5,387 bases of DNA, from the NCBI GenBank assembly GCA_023422485.1, contig JAGTAM010000353.1, positions 1-5,387 on the forward strand, written 5' to 3'. The position numbers were made by a program, and so were the translations under genes. The number at the start of each line of letters is the position of its first letter. The stretch's first letter is position 1. Origin of the DNA: Pseudomonadota bacterium. GTDB lineage: Bacteria > Pseudomonadota > Alphaproteobacteria > Rhizobiales > Beijerinckiaceae. Positions 1 to 5,387 of this stretch are shown piece by piece. Under the pieces are notes generated by a model. That model worked only from the letters and a program-made list of their open reading frames with translations. It searched no databases and was not told where the DNA came from.

Positions 1-9
1 GTCATTAAA

Positions 10-38
10 TTAGATATAACTCAATTAGAATCATCTAA
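10..38. promoter_or_regulatory. Operator-like dyad, probable second binding site of the adjacent ArsR regulator
   Basis: This 29-bp element is bounded by TTAG (10-13) and CTAA (35-38). AAATTAGAT at 7-15 is the exact inverse of ATCTAATTT at 33-41. A tighter dyad, AATTAGA (23-29) with TCTAATT (34-40), lies inside it. Aligned without gaps to the site at 531-559, 19 of 29 bases agree. The shared blocks are TTAG at offsets 1-4, CT at 11-12, TTAG at 16-19 and ATCTAA at 24-29. It lies downstream of the regulator's stop, so it is more likely to serve a leftward gene that starts outside the window. A perfect leftward -35 hexamer TTGACA runs from 49 to 44, but I see no well-spaced -10. Binding by the regulator is inferred. 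Confidence 0.55.
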
Positions 39-77
39 TTTTATGTCAAATGAGAGAGTGCCGGCTGTCTCCAGATG

Positions 78-105
78 GCCGAAGCGAGATCCGCTTCGCT
101 TCGGC
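78..105 (-). terminator. GC-rich hairpin after the ArsR gene, possible terminator
   Basis: GCCGAAGCG at 78-86 is the exact reverse complement of CGCTTCGGC at 97-105, giving a 9-bp stem with a 10-nt loop. It begins about 37 bases past the stop of the minus-strand regulator and lies before the operator-like site at 10-38. That is where a terminator separating the two transcripts would sit. No T-run follows on the minus strand, so it is not a canonical intrinsic terminator. It could be only a transcript-end stabiliser or a chance GC-rich dyad. Confidence 0.3.
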
Positions 106-142
106 TTGCGCTTCGACCGCCGTATCGAGGCCGAGCTCGATT

Positions 143-511
143 TCACTCCGAGCGAGCCGGCTCACCGCGGGCTACGGCGTCATCCGCTCCGTTCTCATCG
201 GGACAGAAGATATCCTTCAAGGTGCCGAGAACACGCGCGGCCCGTGGATCTGCCAATCGGTAGTACAGGGTCTGGCTCTCCCGTCGAAAGGCAACCAGAT
301 CGTCTTCACGCAGCTTGGCGAGGTGCTGCGACAGGGCCGATTGGCTAAGCTCGACCGCCTCGGCAAGGCTCGAGACGTCCTTCTCACCATGGGCGACCAG
401 CAGGCACAGGATGAGCAGGCGCTTTTCGTTCGCGAGAAGCCGTAGCAGACGCGCCGCGTCGGCGGCCTTGTCCTGAAGGCGCAGAAGATCGTTCGACGTC
501 ACGGAATCCAT
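143..511 (-). CDS. ArsR-family repressor, BigR/SqrR-like sulfide/persulfide sensor
   Basis: The gene encodes a 122-residue winged-helix regulator, a usual length for the ArsR/SmtB family. The dimerisation helix spans about residues 14-40. The winged-helix DNA-binding part spans about 45-86, with recognition helix SQSALSQHLAKLRE (56-69) and wing RRESQTLYYRL (76-86). Cys36 (in LLILCLL) and Cys103 (in LKDIFCP) are its only cysteines. They fall where BigR, SqrR and YgaV carry the pair that forms a di- or tetrasulfide link on reacting with sulfide or persulfide, which releases DNA. The family member would dissociate when reactive sulfur rises and derepress sulfide-detoxification genes. The acidic tail after residue 104 looks unstructured. 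The start at 511 is the only sensible in-frame ATG, although its ribosome-binding site is weak. A dyad at 531-559 suggests autorepression. I am confident of the family. Persulfide sensing is inferred from the cysteines, and metal or redox sensing cannot be excluded. Confidence 0.93.
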   Translation of the reverse strand: MDSVTSNDLLRLQDKAADAARLLRLLANEKRLLILCLLVAHGEKDVSSLAEAVELSQSALSQHLAKLREDDLVAFRRESQTLYYRLADPRAARVLGTLKDIFCPDENGADDAVARGEPARSE

Positions 512-530
512 CGGACCGCATCCCAGAGCG

Positions 531-559
531 TTAGGTTCATCTTATTTAGGTGAATCTAA
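531..559. promoter_or_regulatory. Operator-like dyad upstream of the ArsR gene
   Basis: The half-sites are TTAGGTTCATCT (531-542) and AGGTGAATCTAA (548-559), separated by 5 bp. They are inverse repeats matching at 10 of 12 positions. The dyad lies 20-48 bp upstream of the regulator's start codon, the normal place for an autorepression operator overlapping the promoter. A TAAGAT hexamer on the minus strand within it could serve as -10. It shares its 29-bp span and 19 bases with the site at 10-38. Its symmetry, its position and the second copy make it the best operator candidate in the window. Confidence 0.75.
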
Positions 560-598
560 TGTTTTTCGAGAGGGACGTCTCACTCTGCGCCCCGATCG

Positions 599-633
599 CG
601 AAGCGCGCTTCGGCCGTGGACGGATGAGTCCAC
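599..633. repeat. Two adjacent small dyads in the intergenic region
   Basis: CGAAGCGCGCTTCG at 599-612 is a perfect 14-bp palindrome. It is followed by GTGGAC (616-621) and GTCCAC (628-633), a 6-bp stem with a 6-nt loop. No T-run follows on either strand. The stretch from 560 to 704 contains no gene I can support. These dyads could be a protein-binding site or remains of an insertion-element end, but no terminal inverted repeat partner was found. Confidence 0.35.
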
Positions 634-704
634 CATGCCGCCGCAAGGGTGCATTGGGCCGCCTCGGGAAGTCCATAGACTCAAACTCCGGCAATGCTGG
701 CACC

Positions 705-960
705 ATGAGGAAGGAAACGCGACTGTTCTTCCCGAGGTTCGTACGACCGCTCCTGATCCAGCTACGGGCTGCCGATGTACGGATGACGCCAACTGGACCG
801 TCGTCGTCTATGGATCGTTCAAGATCGACGTTTTCGCCCGCAGGATCATCGACTGCACTGTGTCCCGATCGGTTCCGCGGACTTCATACTTGATGCCCTG
901 GACTCGGCGCTGCAGACGTCACGACAATGCCCGCTCACCTTGCTCAGATCGTTCGTCGAT
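705..960 (+). pseudogene. Decayed IS3-family transposase remnant (orfA start joined to orfB core)
   Basis: Three successive frames each carry a piece of IS3-family transposase. At 705-789 the frame reads MRKETR at its start, like an IS3 OrfA beginning. It then reads RPLLIQLRAADVRMTP, which resembles the OrfB block RPxPNQLWVADVTYVxTW just before the first catalytic Asp region. PEVR in a neighbouring frame (731-742) also fits OrfA (SPEVRERA). At 794-876 another frame reads W, then FKIDVFARRII and VSRS, matching the OrfB core VIDVFARRIVGWRVSRS. At 877-960 a third frame reads ADFILDALDSAL, the expected continuation, and ends at TGA 961-963. The HSDRG and DNALAE blocks of OrfB are missing, as is most of OrfA, so there is an internal deletion, at least two frameshifts and 3' loss. 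No inverted terminal repeats were recognised. It cannot encode an active transposase. The family call comes from remembered motifs. Confidence 0.75.
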
Positions 961-991
961 TGAAGATGGGTGAAGCGGCCGTCAGAGGGTG

Positions 992-1019
992 CGCCGTTCC
1001 AACCACAGAGGGAACGGTG
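992..1019. repeat. Inverted repeat in the gene-free stretch
   Basis: CCGTTCC at 994-1000 and GGAACGG at 1011-1017 form a perfect 7-bp stem with a 10-nt loop. One G-U and one C-G pair extend it to 992 and 1019. No T-run follows, so it is not an intrinsic terminator. It lies between the transposase remnant and the AT-rich island. Its role is unknown. Confidence 0.35.
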
Positions 1020-1080
1020 ATCGAGGTCGACACAGGCGAGCACAGCCAGGATAACGCACCATACTGAGATGGGCGGCGCC

Positions 1081-1236
1081 CATTATGTCTTGATTATTAC
1101 AACAAAAACCAAATTGACTGGTGTATATAGCCATCTTTCAGATCATCATTCGATCATTAAATTGAATAAATCACATAGATATGTTCAAGTTGCGCTGGAA
1201 AATCTCCTTGCGGAAGAACTAAGCGGCAATTCACTG
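1081..1236. other. AT-rich island without a credible gene
   Basis: The 120 bases from 1081 to 1200 contain 37 G or C (31%), against about 65% in a stretch of the neighbouring peroxidase gene. I found no recognisable protein in either direction. A 72-codon frame from 1069 to 1287 runs through the terminator and has no ribosome-binding site. The island sits between a decayed transposase and a rightward terminator, so it may be imported DNA or an old transcription unit. It could also be an AT-rich regulatory region of the peroxidase. TATATA at 1124-1129 could be a rightward -10, but there is no -35 at proper spacing. Confidence 0.6.
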
Positions 1237-1274
1237 CTCGCTCGTGAGGGAAAAACCCTCACGCGAGAGTTTTT
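1237..1274 (+). terminator. Rho-independent terminator, rightward, upstream of the peroxidase gene
   Basis: CGTGAGGG (1243-1250) and CCCTCACG (1256-1263) form a perfect 8-bp stem with an AAAAA loop. Past a 2-nt bulge the stem continues for 4 bp (1237-1240 with 1264-1267). TTTTT follows at 1270-1274. The polarity is rightward, since no T-run follows on the other strand. It ends 149 bases before the peroxidase start, so it either closes a transcript from the AT-rich island or acts inside the peroxidase leader. A competing 10-bp hairpin, AGGGAAAAAC (1247-1256) with GTTTTTCCCT (1269-1278), would use the T-run as its right arm. The two folds are mutually exclusive. Confidence 0.75.
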
Positions 1275-1413
1275 CCCTTCTCGTTAGGTATTTTTTAACT
1301 CCAGTCAATCCGCGCGGCTGGTGGAATGCTGCGGCCAGTTCAGAGCCGTCCCGGTCACAAGGGGCGCTCGACCCTTCACCAGGCCGGCTGCTGCTTGCCG
1401 GTATGCGCATTTG

Positions 1414-1418
1414 GGAGG
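1414..1418 (+). promoter_or_regulatory. Ribosome-binding site of the peroxidase gene
   Basis: GGAGG at 1414-1418 lies 5 bases before ATG 1424, a strong Shine-Dalgarno match at good spacing. It decides between two in-frame ATGs. The upstream one at 1403 has no comparable motif. The leader between the terminator and this site (1275-1413) shows no gene and no clear promoter. Confidence 0.8.
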
Positions 1419-1423
1419 TGGCC

Positions 1424-4400
1424 ATGGCCGTTAAGCTCAATCTCCAGGATCTGACCTTCATCCTTAAGCAGATCAAGATCGCCGAGGCGCATGCGAGCGG
1501 CATCAAGCTGACGGAGCTGCGCGTCGACGCCGCTGGCACCCTTCTTACGGACCGCGCGCTCTACGACGCGACCGGCAACTGGCTCGGCGCGACCGCGGCG
1601 CCGAAGGCGATCCCGGATCCCCACGTGCCCTATGGGCTGCGCACGGTCGACGGCACCTTCAACAACATCGTTCCCGGCCGCGAGACCTGGGGTTCGTCCG
1701 GCCAGCCGATGCCGCAACTGTTCGAGCCGACCTACCTCAATGACCCGGACGGGGACACGATGCCGCTCGGGCCGGGCGCGCCGGTCATCACGAACAACAA
1801 CTATGGGACGCCCGGCTCCGTCGCCGATGCCGACCCGCGCATCATCTCGAATCTCGTCGTCGATGCGAGCCTCGACAACCCGGCCGCCATCGCCGCGGCG
1901 CTGCGGATCGCCGGCTCGGAGAACGTCATCGCCGATCAGCGCGCCATCACCGCCGCGCACGAGGCCCTGAAGGCCGCCAAGGCGGCGGACCCGGCGGGCG
2001 ACCACACGACCCTTCAGTCGAACCTCGATACGCTTCTGGAGCAGACCGGCGTCACCGTCACCAACGGCTCCATCGACGTCCTCAACGTCTCGCCCGACGA
2101 GGGTCTGTCGAAGCCCTTCAACGCCTGGATGACCTTCTTCGGCCAGTTCTTCGACCACGGCCTCGATCTGATCTCCAAGGGTGGGAATGGGACCGTCTAC
2201 ATTCCGCTCGCCGCCGACGACCCGCTCGTGCTCGGACAGGACGGCGTTGCCGGAACAGCCGACGACCTCGCGCCGCATCTGCGCTTCATGACCCTGACGC
2301 GCGCGACGCAGGTCGAGGGCTCGCAGCGCAACGTCACGACGCCCTTCGTCGATCAGAACCAGACCTACACCTCGAACGCCTCGCATCAGGTGTTCCTGCG
2401 GGAATACGTCCTCGTGGACGGTCGGCCGATCGCGACCGGTCGCCTGCTGGGGGGCGCCGATGGCGGCCTCGCCACCTGGGCGGACGTCAAGGCTCAGGCG
2501 CGGACGGTGCTCGGCATCGAGCTGACGGACGCCGACGTCTCGGCTGTCCCACAACTGCTGGTGGACGCCTACGGCGAGTTCATCCGCGGTGCCAACGGCC
2601 TGCCGCAGGTGATGGTCGGCGTCGGCCCCGGGGGGCAGGCGGTCTATGCCAGCGGCAGTCTCGCCGAGCCGCTCAAGCTCTCGGCCATCCAGCTTCCCGT
2701 CGGCACGGTGCTGGTGGGCCCTGGCGGCACGCAGAACGTTATCGAGGCCGGTGAGACGGTCGCGGCGGCCCGCACCTTCAACGCCTTCCTCGACGACATC
2801 GCCCACAACGCGGTGCCGGTCGCTGTGAACGGCGTGCTCCGGCCCGATGCCGACGCGCTCACGGGCAATGCGGTTCAGATGAACCCGCAGACCGGCCGCA
2901 ATCTCGAATACGACAACGAGCTTCTCGACCGGCACTACGTCACCGGCGATGGGCGCGGCAACGAGAATATCGGCCTCACCGCGGTCCACCACATCTTCCA
3001 TTCCGAGCATAACCGGCAGATCGACGCTCAGAAGCTCACCATCCTCCAGTCAGGCAACCTCGCCTTCATTAACGAGTGGCTGGCGACCGACATCGCGGCC
3101 CTGCCAGGCAACTTCGCGCAGATGGCGCCGCTGGCTCAGCTCGCCTACGCCAACACGCTGTCCTGGGACGGGGAACGGCTGTTCCAGGCGGCGCGCTTCG
3201 CCACCGAGATGCAGTATCAGCACCTCGTCTTCGAGGAGTTCGCCCGCAAGATCCAGCCGCTGGTCGATCCCTTCGTGTTCAATTCGGTGACCGAGATCGA
3301 CCCGTCGATCTTCGCCGAGTTCGCCAACACGATCTACCGCTTCGGTCACTCGATGCTGACCGAGAACATGCCGCGGATCGGAGCCGACGGGCAGGCGCTC
3401 GACGCCGGCCTCGGGCTGATCGAAGCCTTCCTTAACCCGGTGGCGTTCGACAACGACGGCGGGATGTCCCACGACGAGAGTGCGGCCGCGATCATGCGCG
3501 GCATGACGATCGAGCGCGGCAGCGAGATCGACGAGTTCGTCGTCGGCGCCCTGCGCAACAACCTGCTCGGCCTGCCGCTCGATCTCGCCGCGATCAACAT
3601 TGCCCGCGGCCGCGACACGGGCAGCCCGACGCTCAACGAGGCACGCGGCCAGCTCTACGCGGCGACCGGCTCGACCTTCCTCACCCCCTACACGAGTTGG
3701 GTGGAGATGGCGGCCAACCTGAAGAACCCGCTCTCGGTGGTGAACTTCATCGCCGCTTACGGCACCCACGCCACCATTGCCGCCGCGACGACGCTCGACG
3801 CCAAGCGCGACGCAGCCATGGCGCTGGTCTTCGGCGGCCAGGGTGCGCCGGCGGACCGCCTCGACTACCTCAATTCACGCGGGAGCTGGGCCGGACGGGA
3901 GACAGGCTTCAACGCCGTCGATCTCTGGATCGGCGGCTTGGCCGAGAAGCAAATGCCCTTCGGCGGCATGCTGGGCTCGACCTTCAACGCGATCTTCGAA
4001 GCCCAGATGGAGAATCTGCAGGACGCCGACCGATTCTATTATCTCACCCGCGTCCAGGGGCAGAACTTCCTCAACGAGCTGGAGCAGAACTCCTTCTCGA
4101 AGATCATGCTCGCCAATTCGAGCCTGTCGCTGCCGGGGCCTGACGGCATCCGCGGCACGGCGGACGACATCGTGCCGCGCCATATCGGCGTCGATGCCTT
4201 CGCCGATTACGACTTCGAGCTGGAGGTGAACGCCGCCAACCAGCTCGACCAGAACGGCGCCGCGCCCGGTCGCGATCCGACCGGAAACGATCCGGTGCTG
4301 GAGGCGATGGGCCTCGGCAAGGTCGTGCGCGACGACCCCGGCACCGCCGCCGACGAGGGCGCGAGCGGCTTCCACGCCTCGATCAACGCCCTGGTCCGGC

Positions 4401-5387
4401 GCTACGGTGCGGACGGCACCCCGACCGGCGCGCTCGTGGACGGCAGCGAGGACGGCGTCGGCGCTGCCGGCAGCCCCGTGACCTGGGCCGACCTCAAGGC
4501 GAACGCGGCGAGTCTTGGCATCGCCCTCACCCAAGCCGACATGCTGGACGCGCCGATGCTGCGGATCGGCGCCGATGGGCGCCTCGCCTTCGCGCCCGGC
4601 TCGTCCGTTCCCCAGGCGGTGGCCGTGGCCAACGGCAGCTTCGAGGGCTTGGCGCTGGTCGCCGGCCAAGAGGGCGTGATCCTCGACGGCAACGGCAACT
4701 ACACCACCACGAGCCCGGCTGGCTGGACCATCGCCGGGGGCGTGGGCGGCCTCTACGCGCCGTCCGACGCGGTCATCGACCCGGCCGGCCGCGACGGCGC
4801 CAACGTCGTGTGGCTGCGCGGCGGCGCCACGCTCTCACAGGAGGGCGGGACCACCCTTCAGGCCGGCGTCGGCTACACCTACAGCTTCAAGGTCGGGGAC
4901 CGCACCGACTTCACCTGGCCGGGCGCCGAGGCGCGCTTGGTCGCGGTCGGCGGGGCGAACCCGGTGACCCTCGGTACGCTCACCCTGACGGAGCCGGCCG
5001 ACGGGCAGTGGGGCACGTTCACCCTCGCAACGGGAGTGGTCCCGACGGCGCTCGCGGGGCTTCAGCTCCGCCTGGAGATCCGCAATACCGGCGTCGGCGA
5101 CGCCCAGATCCTCGTGGATGACGTCGAACTCGTGCGGACCGCGCCGGCCTACCGGTCGGATCTGACTCCGGCGCAGACGCCCGGCTACGACCCGGCCGCC
5201 GATCCGTTTCTGCGCGACGCCGCCGGCAACGTCCTGCGCACCGGGCAGAGCATTGCCAACCCCGCCGCCGACCTCGACGCGACCGTGATCGATCCGGCCG
5301 CGCTCAACCAGCCCTTCGCGACAGGACATTATCTCCGCTTCACCGGCGGTGAGCACGTTCTGGTGGGCGGCACCGACGGCAACGACA
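1424..5387 (+). CDS. RTX-linked animal-type heme peroxidase (MopA/peroxicin-like), 3' end beyond window
   Basis: An open frame of 1321 codons runs off the right edge. The heme peroxidase domain starts near residue 68 (RTVDGTFNN, 73-81) and ends near 900. The visible heme-site residues are Gln241, Asp244 (ester link) and distal His245 in FFGQFFDHGLD; the Ca2+ loop TPFVDQN (306-312); catalytic Arg511 and ester-forming Glu514 in RGNEN; proximal His642 in RFGH; its partner Asn725 in NIARGRD; VDLWIGGLAE (832-841); and DRFYY (869-873). All core residues are intact, so an active peroxidase is likely. About 120 residues are inserted between distal His and Arg relative to myeloperoxidase, and a similar module recurs at about 907-1065. 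Residues 1070-1239 look like a jelly-roll, galactose-binding-like domain. The first RTX-like motif, GGTDGND, is at 1315-1321. There is no signal peptide and no cysteine, which fits type I secretion. Relatives include the Mn(II)-oxidising MopA. The substrate here is unknown: Mn(II), halides or organic donors are all possible. An in-frame ATG at 1403 is the alternative start. Confidence 0.93.
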   Translation, partial: MAVKLNLQDLTFILKQIKIAEAHASGIKLTELRVDAAGTLLTDRALYDATGNWLGATAAPKAIPDPHVPYGLRTVDGTFNNIVPGRETWGSSGQPMPQLFEPTYLNDPDGDTMPLGPGAPVITNNNYGTPGSVADADPRIISNLVVDASLDNPAAIAAALRIAGSENVIADQRAITAAHEALKAAKAADPAGDHTTLQSNLDTLLEQTGVTVTNGSIDVLNVSPDEGLSKPFNAWMTFFGQFFDHGLDLISKGGNGTVYIPLAADDPLVLGQDGVAGTADDLAPHLRFMTLTRATQVEGSQRNVTTPFVDQNQTYTSNASHQVFLREYVLVDGRPIATGRLLGGADGGLATWADVKAQARTVLGIELTDADVSAVPQLLVDAYGEFIRGANGLPQVMVGVGPGGQAVYASGSLAEPLKLSAIQLPVGTVLVGPGGTQNVIEAGETVAAARTFNAFLDDIAHNAVPVAVNGVLRPDADALTGNAVQMNPQTGRNLEYDNELLDRHYVTGDGRGNENIGLTAVHHIFHSEHNRQIDAQKLTILQSGNLAFINEWLATDIAALPGNFAQMAPLAQLAYANTLSWDGERLFQAARFATEMQYQHLVFEEFARKIQPLVDPFVFNSVTEIDPSIFAEFANTIYRFGHSMLTENMPRIGADGQALDAGLGLIEAFLNPVAFDNDGGMSHDESAAAIMRGMTIERGSEIDEFVVGALRNNLLGLPLDLAAINIARGRDTGSPTLNEARGQLYAATGSTFLTPYTSWVEMAANLKNPLSVVNFIAAYGTHATIAAATTLDAKRDAAMALVFGGQGAPADRLDYLNSRGSWAGRETGFNAVDLWIGGLAEKQMPFGGMLGSTFNAIFEAQMENLQDADRFYYLTRVQGQNFLNELEQNSFSKIMLANSSLSLPGPDGIRGTADDIVPRHIGVDAFADYDFELEVNAANQLDQNGAAPGRDPTGNDPVLEAMGLGKVVRDDPGTAADEGASGFHASINALVRRYGADGTPTGALVDGSEDGVGAAGSPVTWADLKANAASLGIALTQADMLDAPMLRIGADGRLAFAPGSSVPQAVAVANGSFEGLALVAGQEGVILDGNGNYTTTSPAGWTIAGGVGGLYAPSDAVIDPAGRDGANVVWLRGGATLSQEGGTTLQAGVGYTYSFKVGDRTDFTWPGAEARLVAVGGANPVTLGTLTLTEPADGQWGTFTLATGVVPTALAGLQLRLEIRNTGVGDAQILVDDVELVRTAPAYRSDLTPAQTPGYDPAADPFLRDAAGNVLRTGQSIANPAADLDATVIDPAALNQPFATGHYLRFTGGEHVLVGGTDGND
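2234..2608 (+). repeat. Duplicated module, copy 1 (inside the peroxidase domain)
   Basis: Residues 271-395 of the peroxidase contain DGVAGTADDLAP (273-284), then VDGRPIATG (331-339), then TWADVKAQA, LGIELTDADV and PQ (351-395). The same landmarks recur in the same order in copy 2. This copy forms much of the extra sequence between the distal His and the catalytic Arg, and it includes the calcium loop at 306-312. Similarity is visible at protein level, not as a DNA repeat. Confidence 0.7.
4136..4615 (+). repeat. Duplicated module, copy 2 (directly after the peroxidase domain)
   Basis: Residues about 905-1064 carry DGIRGTADDIVP (907-918), then ADGTPTG, then TWADLKANA, LGIALTQADM and VPQ (1020-1064). 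They align with copy 1 block by block. The distance from the GTADD block to the TWAD block is 114 residues here and 79 in copy 1, so this copy has extra or diverged sequence between. It links the catalytic domain to the beta-sandwich domain. The D-rich blocks could bind calcium, but this is not shown. Confidence 0.7.
5348..5387 (+). repeat. Start of RTX calcium-binding repeats
   Basis: The last codons read GGEHVLVGGTDGND. The final GGTDGND resembles the RTX nonapeptide pattern GGxGxDxUx with one extra residue, as often seen in the first repeat unit. Only one unit is visible, so the array is inferred to continue beyond the edge. RTX repeats fold on binding extracellular Ca2+ and precede the C-terminal type I secretion signal. 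Confidence 0.65.

Noticed and set aside
43..445. Plus-strand open frames antisense to the ArsR gene
   Set aside because: The proteins have Arg/Ser/Pro-rich shadow composition and no motifs, while the minus strand encodes a clear ArsR protein.
705..960. Intact insertion sequence
   Set aside because: The transposase is frameshifted and internally deleted, and no terminal inverted repeats or target duplications were found.
580..1043. Minus-strand frames of 65-70 codons over the transposase remnant
   Set aside because: No motifs were seen, and the plus strand carries IS3-like pieces in the same place.
2..1163. Ten-base direct repeat TCATTAAATT at 2-11 and 1154-1163
   Set aside because: Both copies lie in very AT-rich DNA and the match does not extend, so chance is likely. 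The second copy lacks the operator dyad.
1069..1287. 72-codon plus-strand frame in the AT-rich island
   Set aside because: It has no ribosome-binding site and no recognisable family, its start codon lies in a small dyad (1069-1083), and it reads straight through the intrinsic terminator.
1403..1405. Upstream in-frame ATG for the peroxidase
   Set aside because: It has no Shine-Dalgarno match, whereas ATG 1424 has GGAGG 5 bases away. It would add only 7 residues.
1376..3010. 544-codon open frame on the minus strand, plus others at 3050-3769, 3875-4669 and 4835-5356
   Set aside because: They are antisense to the peroxidase, rich in Arg, Gly, Val and Asp with no domain motifs, and are expected from GC-rich codon use on the opposite strand.
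1..5387. CRISPR array, tRNA or rRNA gene
   Set aside because: I saw no regularly spaced repeats and no cloverleaf or ribosomal RNA signature on either strand by eye.

Overview
The window looks like a piece of a GC-rich alphaproteobacterial genome, possibly Methylobacterium or another Hyphomicrobiales (Rhizobiales). This rests on codon use of about 65% GC in the stretch of the large gene that I counted, a BigR/SqrR-type ArsR regulator, and an RTX-linked animal-type heme peroxidase of a kind common in that class. The genus is a guess.

Layout from left to right. Positions 1-142 hold an AT-rich segment (25% GC in the first 60 bases) with an operator-like dyad, then a GC-rich hairpin. An ArsR-family repressor lies on the minus strand at 143-511. 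It has the Cys pair expected of a sulfide/persulfide sensor. A second 29-bp operator-like dyad sits at 531-559, just upstream of its start. Positions 560-704 have no gene, only two small dyads. Positions 705-960 hold a decayed IS3-family transposase remnant in three successive reading frames. Positions 961-1236 have no credible gene and include a very AT-rich island (31% GC over 1081-1200). The island ends in a strong rightward intrinsic terminator at 1237-1274. From 1424 to the right edge runs one giant open reading frame: a cysteine-free animal-type heme peroxidase that is just entering an RTX calcium-binding repeat when the window ends.

Two separate stories can be read here. On the left, the regulator probably controls its own promoter (site at 531-559) and that of a leftward gene lying beyond the window (site at 10-38). 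The sites share length and spacing, with 19 of 29 positions identical. On the right, the peroxidase is most likely exported by a type I secretion system and acts outside the cell. All the canonical heme-site residues are present. A related family member, MopA, is linked to Mn(II) oxidation, but nothing here fixes the substrate. The protein carries a duplicated module: one copy is inserted inside the catalytic domain and the other lies directly after it. The terminator upstream of the peroxidase points into the gene and has an alternative, mutually exclusive fold, so it could be an attenuator or simply the end of an older transcript.
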